Shown piece by piece: positions 44,953 to 50,231 of a stretch of DNA of 50,231 nt. The stretch lies in NCBI GenBank assembly GCA_964617665.1, contig CAZUAH010000032.1, positions 1-50,231 of the forward strand. The letters run 5' to 3'. Both the position numbers and the translations under genes were made by a program. Each line of letters begins with the position of its first letter. The stretch's first letter is position 1. The notes beneath the pieces are model-generated. The model was not told the origin of the DNA, searched no databases, and saw only the letters and a list, made by a program, of their open reading frames with translations. The stretch comes from JADHUC01 sp964617665. Lineage in GTDB: Bacteria; Planctomycetota; Planctomycetia; Pirellulales; Pirellulaceae.

Positions 44953-46488
44953 CTAATCCAATTCCGGCGGCACGCTACCGTAGGACCATCCTTCGCCGCG
45001 GAAGGGCGGCGCTGGTGGCGGAGCGGGGACATTGCCGGGCGTCATTTGGCTGGCTAGTTCGATTGCGGCATCGACCATCTTTTGGGCGGCCCCAGGCTCC
45101 AGGTTGCTGTACCCGGTTAGACGCGTCTCGTAGCCGCCACCATGCTCGCCCAGGGATTCCTTGGTAGGTACATAGCCTGCGCATCCGTTGGCTAGTTCCA
45201 CAGGGAACGTGAACGGGAAGTGGCTCTTGGCCTTGATGTCCAAGCCCGACTGGCAGAAGAACTCGGCCGGATTGGTCAAGAAAACGGCAGGGCCAACCTG
45301 GACCGCCTGTACCTCCACTTCTTTGAGCGGACTCTTGGCGAGTTCGACGTCCAGCAACACGATCTCCTTGGCAAAGGTCCACTCCGTCGCGCCGACTTCT
45401 TTGGGCTCCTTTTGCACGAGCTCATAACTCCGTTTGACGCGTTCCGGACTGGGAACGCGGCGTTTGCTCTGCCAGACCTTTACCCCGGCGTCCAACGGTG
45501 CCAGCGTGCCCGGTTCCATCGTCAGCAGCACCTTGACCGCTTCGGCACCAACGCGACCGCCCACAATCTTGGCCCACCGTTCTCGGCCTGGAAAGGCATA
45601 AGGACTTAGGTTGTCGACTTGCGTGATGTCGCCACAACATCCTTGCAGAAAGACCACGATGGTATCAGAACCCATCGCGCCGCGAATCGTCTGTTCCAGG
45701 TAGTAGATCCAGTTGGCCGAGGCCCCTCCGGGACTGGTCGTGGCGTGACAAGCGTAGTTGACCACACAACCCAGCAGTTTTCCTTCCTTGCCCCAGACAC
45801 CGATCACGCCCACTTCGGGATCAATCGGTCCGGCGGGCTCGACGATATCCGGGTTTCCTTGGCGAGGGTGGGTGTACGAAAGACCGTTCTTCATGCGAAA
45901 GCGGCGGTTGAAGGCAACCTTGTCTTCGTGGCCACTGCCGACGCCGCAACGAGCCTCCGCACGCGAAGCGTCAGCTTGGCAAACCGCTGCGATGATCTGC
46001 TTCAGGCAATGATCGTAGTAGCCGGCATCCACGCAAGTCGACTTCTCGTACGCCAACTTCTGGATCAAGGGCGAAGCGTCGTCGTACTCGCCAGGGCGAA
46101 CGCCGAAAATCGGGCCGGAGGAATGGGAGTGCGATGCCCCAATCAGGATCGCCTCGGCCGCAATCCCACATTTCTCGTGGATTGCCGTGCGGGCCGCTTG
46201 CACCATCTCGCGGTGAACCGCGATGCCGTCGACGCCCACTAACGCCACTCGCTTCTTGCCGTCGTCGAATACCGCAGCGCGGACCTTACAGGGATCGTGA
46301 ATCGTCCGATGATACGACTTGCCGTAGCCCCCCGGCTGTTCCATGCCGAGTTCCGGCGTAATGTCAGTCTCGGCAAAGCCGGCCTTCATCAACGGCACGG
46401 ACTCTTCTGCGCCGATACAAACTGACACGGCCGCCACGCACACAATCACGGCGACAAGGTTCGAAGTCCAAGGCAGCATTCGAGTCAT
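44953..46488 (-). CDS. Neutral/alkaline ceramidase-like hydrolase
   Basis: 511 residues with a signal peptide (LVAVIVCVAAVSVCIGAEE). The N-terminal region has the family's metal sites: FAETDITPELGM, LIGASHSHSSGP (His-x-His) and VNYACHATTS. The second half has FLQGCCGDITQ, like the ceramidase family region around the Zn site, and FLTNPAEFFCQSGLDIKAKS. True neutral ceramidases are about 650-750 residues with a C-terminal immunoglobulin-like domain; this one is shorter and may lack that domain. Related planctomycete proteins are annotated neutral/alkaline non-lysosomal ceramidase N-terminal domain. The real substrate may not be ceramide. It is the third gene of an operon with the isomerase and the dehydrogenase (28-bp gap). 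Confidence 0.85.
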   Translation of the reverse strand: MTRMLPWTSNLVAVIVCVAAVSVCIGAEESVPLMKAGFAETDITPELGMEQPGGYGKSYHRTIHDPCKVRAAVFDDGKKRVALVGVDGIAVHREMVQAARTAIHEKCGIAAEAILIGASHSHSSGPIFGVRPGEYDDASPLIQKLAYEKSTCVDAGYYDHCLKQIIAAVCQADASRAEARCGVGSGHEDKVAFNRRFRMKNGLSYTHPRQGNPDIVEPAGPIDPEVGVIGVWGKEGKLLGCVVNYACHATTSPGGASANWIYYLEQTIRGAMGSDTIVVFLQGCCGDITQVDNLSPYAFPGRERWAKIVGGRVGAEAVKVLLTMEPGTLAPLDAGVKVWQSKRRVPSPERVKRSYELVQKEPKEVGATEWTFAKEIVLLDVELAKSPLKEVEVQAVQVGPAVFLTNPAEFFCQSGLDIKAKSHFPFTFPVELANGCAGYVPTKESLGEHGGGYETRLTGYSNLEPGAAQKMVDAAIELASQMTPGNVPAPPPAPPFRGEGWSYGSVPPELD

Positions 46489-46516
46489 CGTTTTCTCCCT
46501 ATACCGACGGTTCAGG

Positions 46517-47371
46517 CTATTTGCCCATCTTGCGGAAGTTTTCGATCGCTCGACGAACGGCCACCAACGCCTCCGGACCCTTGCGGCCTTCCTCTTCGAT
46601 GATGTATTGCTTGGTTCCGCCGGTCGTCTCGCAGATCTGGAAAACTTCTGCCCAATCCACTTCGCCCTCGCCGAACACGACCCCCGGTTTTCCGCCGTGG
46701 TCTTTTAAATGTAGCGTGACCGAGCGGCCCGGGAACTTCTTCAGCATGGCGATCGCGTCTCCGCCGCCGCCGAGACAGTTGCCGATATCGAGTTGCAGCA
46801 AGACGTCGGCTTTGGTCTTTTCACCGAACCACTCCCAAGCCGTTTTGTCTTCTACTTTCGCAAAATCACCGCCGTGGCAGTGATAGCCGATTTTCATGCC
46901 GTGCGGCGCCAGTCGATCCGCCAACTCGTTGAAGTACTCGGCGGTCTCCGCGATCGCCTGCACGCTGGCGAGCTTTTTCTTTGGCAGCGAGGCGATAATC
47001 AGGTAGGGCGTCCCGATGATCTTATGAATCTCGACCGTCTTGTCGAAGGCATCGCCCTCCAATGCCTTTAGCCCCATATGCATTCCGCAGCTTCTCAGAC
47101 CGTTGTCATCCAGCAGTTTGCGCCAAGTGGCCGCGTCGTGCCCATAGTAGCTGTGGGCGAGCTCGACGCTTTCGTAGCCCATCTTTGCGACGACCTTCAA
47201 AACGGCGGGCAACTCGTTCTCGCACTGATGCCGGACCGACCAAAGCTCCAGCCCCAGAGGAATCTTCTTCGCCGGTGCGGCAGCGCCGAAACGAGCCAGT
47301 CCGGTTCCAGTGACACACGTTGCTGCAGTGGCTGCACTGAACTTGAGTAGTTGTCTTCGTGAAAATCTCAT
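46517..47371 (-). CDS. Tat-exported sugar phosphate isomerase/epimerase (TIM barrel)
   Basis: 284 residues with a Tat signal (MRFSRRQLLKFSAATAATC) and an AGGAGA site before the start. The barrel belongs to the xylose-isomerase-like superfamily: GLELWSVRHQC, YESVELAHSYYGHDAA, IGYHCHGGDFAKVED, LLQLDIGNCLGGGGD, LHLKDHGGKPG and YIIEEEGRKGPEA supply metal-binding Glu, Asp and His. It may isomerise or epimerise a sugar or a keto acid derivative outside the cytoplasm. It is the middle gene of a three-gene operon: 30 bp after the dehydrogenase and 28 bp before the ceramidase-like gene. Confidence 0.9.
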   Translation of the reverse strand: MRFSRRQLLKFSAATAATCVTGTGLARFGAAAPAKKIPLGLELWSVRHQCENELPAVLKVVAKMGYESVELAHSYYGHDAATWRKLLDDNGLRSCGMHMGLKALEGDAFDKTVEIHKIIGTPYLIIASLPKKKLASVQAIAETAEYFNELADRLAPHGMKIGYHCHGGDFAKVEDKTAWEWFGEKTKADVLLQLDIGNCLGGGGDAIAMLKKFPGRSVTLHLKDHGGKPGVVFGEGEVDWAEVFQICETTGGTKQYIIEEEGRKGPEALVAVRRAIENFRKMGK

Positions 47372-47401
47372 CGTTGTCTCCTGATGATCAAGTGTTGCCG
47401 T

Positions 47402-48319
47402 CTAGCGGCCTTTCCAGTCGATGTCGGCCAGCGATGCGAGCGCCAGTTGCAGGGCGTGCGTGCCGTCGCGGCCGTGTCCCTGGGCTTGGACGGCCAAGTA
47501 CAGCTGCTTGGCCAGGGCCAAGCCCGGCAGCGCCAATCCCATGCGTTGGGCCTCGTCCAGAGCAATGCCCATGTCTTTGATGAAATGCTCGACAAAGAAC
47601 CCGGGATCAAAGTTGTTGTTGATGATTCGCGGGCCCAGATTCGACAGCGACCAACTGCCGGCTGCGCCGGAAGCGACCGACTGCATGACGGTGTCCAGAT
47701 CCAGTCCGGCTTTGTACGCGTACAACAGCGCCTCGCACACGCCGACCATGTTCGATGCAATCAGGGTCTGATTGACCATCTTCGTGTGTTGACCGGCACC
47801 AGGACCTCCCTGGTGGACGATCGTCTTGCCCATTGCCTCCCAGCAAGGCTGGAGCGCTTCTACGGCTTCCTTCCCGCCACCTATCATGATCGACAGCCGG
47901 GCCTCGCGGGCGCCCACGTCGCCGCCGGAGACTGGGGCGTCCACGCTGTAGACCCCTTTGGCTTTCGCCTGTTCGGCAATCTCGATCGCCAACGACGGTT
48001 CGCTGGTGGTCATATCCACCAGGATGTTACCAGCCTTGGACCCAGCCAGAGCGCCGTCGTCGCCCAGAATCACTTCACGCACGTCGCACGGGAAACCGAC
48101 GATGGCGAAAACCACATCGCTTTTCTCAGCCACAGCCCGAGGACCGTCGGCCCAAACGGCCCCTTTCGCCAGTAGCGATTCGGCCTTGCCTTGGGTCCGA
48201 TTGTAGACCGTTGCCGCAAATCCCTTGTCGATCAGATGACCGCACATGCTGGATCCCATCACGCCCGTGCCGACCCAACCGATCTTGGTTTCACCTGGAG
48301 CAATTGTCTTGATGGTCAT
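47402..48319 (-). CDS. NAD(P)-dependent beta-hydroxyacid dehydrogenase (3-hydroxyisobutyrate / tartronate semialdehyde type)
   Basis: 305 residues. Start at 48319 is preferred because AAAGGGA lies about 8 bases upstream; a GTG at 48325 is too close to it. The nucleotide motif is IGWVGTGVMGSSMCGHLIDKGF. The substrate signature is DAPVSGGDVGAREARLSIMIGG, with VNQTLIASNMVGVCEALLYA carrying the lysine region (AGQHTKMVNQ). It would oxidise or reduce beta-hydroxyacids such as 3-hydroxyisobutyrate or glycerate in the cytoplasm. First gene of the operon with the isomerase and ceramidase-like proteins. Confidence 0.92.
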   Translation of the reverse strand: MTIKTIAPGETKIGWVGTGVMGSSMCGHLIDKGFAATVYNRTQGKAESLLAKGAVWADGPRAVAEKSDVVFAIVGFPCDVREVILGDDGALAGSKAGNILVDMTTSEPSLAIEIAEQAKAKGVYSVDAPVSGGDVGAREARLSIMIGGGKEAVEALQPCWEAMGKTIVHQGGPGAGQHTKMVNQTLIASNMVGVCEALLYAYKAGLDLDTVMQSVASGAAGSWSLSNLGPRIINNNFDPGFFVEHFIKDMGIALDEAQRMGLALPGLALAKQLYLAVQAQGHGRDGTHALQLALASLADIDWKGR

Positions 48320-48485
48320 GATCACTTCCCTTTGCGATACAAATCACGTCTTATACGTTTGTCGGAGAGTCTGTTCGAGAGAATGCCGTAACACGACAAG
48401 AAGCAGGTCCCGCTTGCCGAGCGGGATCTTGAATGCGGGGTCGGTCAGCAGGTCCAGGTCCCGTCCGTCAGCCGGGACCTACCTG

Positions 48486-48941
48486 TTACCAGCGGTCCAT
48501 CGGTCGTTGGAGGATCTCGTTCAGGACCACGGCTTGACTGATGCTCTTCGGATTGCTGAGCATGCCGACGATGTCCTTGGCCGACATCGCGACTCCTTCT
48601 TGTTCTCCTTGACCCGCACGCGTGACCGACTCGTCGTGGATCTTGCCCAAATCGTGGTCGAACTTGTCGTGCAGCCGACCCTCCAGCTTCTCATCTGCCT
48701 GGCCGACCTGCGCGCCCAATTGCGAAGCATGCCTACTCAACTGTGCGGCGCGCGCCGTAACGTCGCTCGTGTCCATAGATTCGGCGACGTGGTCCATCAC
48801 GTCTTCGCGAAGCGGTTCAGCCTCAATGATTTCGACGCCCTCGTCCATGATCTCCATTTCGGGCTGTTTCCGCTGGGGCGGTTGCCTGCGGCCGCCCTGC
48901 TGGGCCACTTCACGAAGCAATTTTTCGAGTTCGTTCAACAT
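48486..48941 (-). CDS. Conserved hypothetical protein coupled to floA
   Basis: 151 residues, with a Pro/Gln/Lys-rich segment (RRQPPQRKQPEMEIMDEG) after a short N-terminal helix and a later helix (SAKDIVGMLSNPKSISQAVVLNEILQRP). Highly charged, soluble, no signal peptide. It starts 5 bases after the FloA stop, so it is almost surely co-translated, and could be a regulator or client of the flotillin-like scaffold. I do not recognise the family. Confidence 0.75.
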   Translation of the reverse strand: MLNELEKLLREVAQQGGRRQPPQRKQPEMEIMDEGVEIIEAEPLREDVMDHVAESMDTSDVTARAAQLSRHASQLGAQVGQADEKLEGRLHDKFDHDLGKIHDESVTRAGQGEQEGVAMSAKDIVGMLSNPKSISQAVVLNEILQRPMDRW

Positions 48942-48946
48942 GGCTA

Positions 48947-49993
48947 CTATGTGCCTCCGCCAGCGGCGCTAGTGGCAATCGACTTTCGCATATCCGTGTC
49001 GGCCTGAACGTTTTGCAGCTTGTAGTAGTCCATCACACCGAGCTTCCCGCTATGGAACGCTTCAGCCATCGCTTTGGGAACCTCTGCCTCGGCGTCGACC
49101 AGCTTTGCGCGGCTTTCTTCGATCGAGGCAACCATCTCCTGCTCTTGGGCGACAGCCATGGCGCGTCGGCCTTCTGCTTCGGCGCGGGCCACTCGCGTAT
49201 CCGCCTCGGCCTGATCGGCCAACAGACGAGCGCCGATGTTATCGCCTACATCGATGTCGGCTATGTCAATGGAGACGATCTTGAACGCCGTCTGCGAATC
49301 CAATTGACGAGCCAGCACGGCCTTGGAGATCATGTCGGGGTTCTCCAGAACCACGGCGTGGCTCTCCGCCGATCCGATAGCGCTGACGATGCCCTCGCCC
49401 ACGCGTGCGATGATCGTTTCCTCGGTGGCTCCACCGATCAACTGCTGCAGGTTGGCTCGGACCGTAACACGAGCCTTGACCTTCAACTGAATCCCGTTCT
49501 TGGCAACGGCGTCCAGCGAGTCCTTTCCGGATCCCTTTGCCGGGCAATCGATGACCTTCGGATAGACGCTTGTCTGTACCGCCTCCAGCACATTTCGTCC
49601 GGCCAAGTCAATGGCCGTGGCTTCCTTGAACGATAGCTGAATCGTTTTCGCCTTCATTGCAGCGATCAACGCTCGAATCACCAGCGGCACATTTCCACCA
49701 GCCAAATAGTGCGCTTCCAGCGCTTTACTGGTTGCCTCCTGGTCTTCATTGATCCCGGCCTGGACGGCCATGATCTTGCTGCGGACGATGACCGTCGGAT
49801 TCACCTTACGGAAGGTCATGCCCAGCAGGTCCCAGATCGTGACATTGGCATGGGTCAGCACACACTGGATCCACAATCGGAAGTAGCGCGCGAAAATCCC
49901 TGCGATCACCAGAAGGACCACCAGGATCACCACCGTGACGACGATCGTGATCATAGTCTTTGGGTCGATATCACCAGCAGCCAGCAAATACAT
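48947..49993 (-). CDS. floA: Flotillin-like protein FloA
   Basis: 348 residues (B. subtilis FloA is 331). One N-terminal membrane segment (MITIVVTVVILVVLLVIAGI, about 15-35) anchors a SPFH domain (WIQCVLTHANVTIWDLLGMTFRKVNP) and a long alpha-helical C-terminal stretch rich in Ala/Glu (ADTRVARAEAEGRRAMAVAQEQEM). FloA organises membrane microdomains and protein assemblies. The start at 49993 is preceded by AAGGG; the frame continues to 50068 without extra family sequence. Immediately downstream is the 151-residue gene. Confidence 0.93.
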   Translation of the reverse strand: MYLLAAGDIDPKTMITIVVTVVILVVLLVIAGIFARYFRLWIQCVLTHANVTIWDLLGMTFRKVNPTVIVRSKIMAVQAGINEDQEATSKALEAHYLAGGNVPLVIRALIAAMKAKTIQLSFKEATAIDLAGRNVLEAVQTSVYPKVIDCPAKGSGKDSLDAVAKNGIQLKVKARVTVRANLQQLIGGATEETIIARVGEGIVSAIGSAESHAVVLENPDMISKAVLARQLDSQTAFKIVSIDIADIDVGDNIGARLLADQAEADTRVARAEAEGRRAMAVAQEQEMVASIEESRAKLVDAEAEVPKAMAEAFHSGKLGVMDYYKLQNVQADTDMRKSIATSAAGGGT

Positions 49994-50068
49994 GGGTGAA
50001 CCCTTGTGTAGATAATTGAGAGTTGCCTTGGCAGTAGACGTTCTACACAATCCGGCGTCAGTGTGCAA

Positions 50069-50231
50069 TCGTCAGACCGGTGGATCCTCCAGGGATTCGA
50101 GGCCCAGCGTATCGGCCGGCTGGGCAAGGACGTCCGGCTGGTCGCTCGGCGGCATGACAGTCCAAAACTCAAGGCAACTGTTCGGCGTCAATTAGCTTAA
50201 GTCTTTAGCGACAATTAGGTTGAGGGGCAGG
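50069..50231. other. Unassigned sequence at the right edge
   Basis: 163 bases upstream of floA. No gene recognised. It should carry the promoter of the floA operon on the minus strand. Confidence 0.3.

Noticed and set aside
1..50231. tRNA, rRNA or CRISPR array
   Set aside because: No tRNA cloverleaf, conserved rRNA blocks or regularly spaced repeats were noticed by eye. Absence of a tRNA cannot be proven without a scan.

Overview
The window is bacterial and almost certainly from a planctomycete of the Pirellulales type. Evidence: a coupled pair of a PSCyt1/DUF1549/DUF1553 cytochrome-like protein and a DUF1501 protein; two large secreted HzsA-related proteins with CxxCH haem motifs; a sulfatase; Tat-exported Gfo/Idh/MocA and sugar-isomerase proteins; an LRR protein with the short basic-plus-membrane N-terminus common in this phylum; and FloA with a small partner gene. 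I recognised no rRNA, tRNA, CRISPR array, phage or plasmid module. Families were assigned by reading motifs, without database searches.

Layout. 1-6 kb: 3'-part of an alpha/beta-hydrolase (acetylxylan-esterase-like), a DUF502 membrane protein, glucose-6-phosphate isomerase (minus) divergent from an SDR oxidoreductase, and a small basic protein. 6-19 kb, all minus: HzsA-related protein 1, UvrA, exonuclease III, a 930-aa secreted protein of unclear family, HzsA-related protein 2. 19-24 kb: remnant of an IS3-type transposase start, then DUF1501 and PSCyt/DUF1549/DUF1553 genes coupled with 4 bp between them. 24-28 kb: a possible tiny gene with a terminator-like hairpin, a Gfo/Idh/MocA protein, a double GxxExxY protein enclosed by inverted repeats, and a sulfatase. 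28.5-32 kb (plus): a 689-aa protein that looks like a glycosyltransferase of unknown family, an LRR protein, and a decayed BON-like fragment beside a long inverted repeat. 32-37 kb (minus): sialidase-like protein, then TRAP transporter Q, M and P subunits, apparently one operon. 37-45 kb (plus): RND/MMPL exporter, PQQ-type beta-propeller membrane protein, Prc/CtpA-type protease. 45-50 kb (minus): FloA plus a 151-aa partner, then a three-gene operon of 3-hydroxyisobutyrate-dehydrogenase-like protein, sugar isomerase/epimerase and neutral-ceramidase-like protein.

Taken together this is chromosomal housekeeping (pgi, uvrA, xthA, prc, floA) interspersed with planctomycete carbohydrate and glycan scavenging genes (esterase, sulfatase, sialidase plus TRAP uptake, ceramidase-like hydrolase, oxidoreductases). 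The most unusual piece is the GxxExxY cassette at 25724-26613. It holds two fused GxxExxY domains, the second lacking the presumed catalytic residues, and is bounded by 29-bp inverted repeats that match at 26 positions. The other candidates for something undescribed are the 689-aa glycosyltransferase-like protein and the sialidase-TRAP operon.
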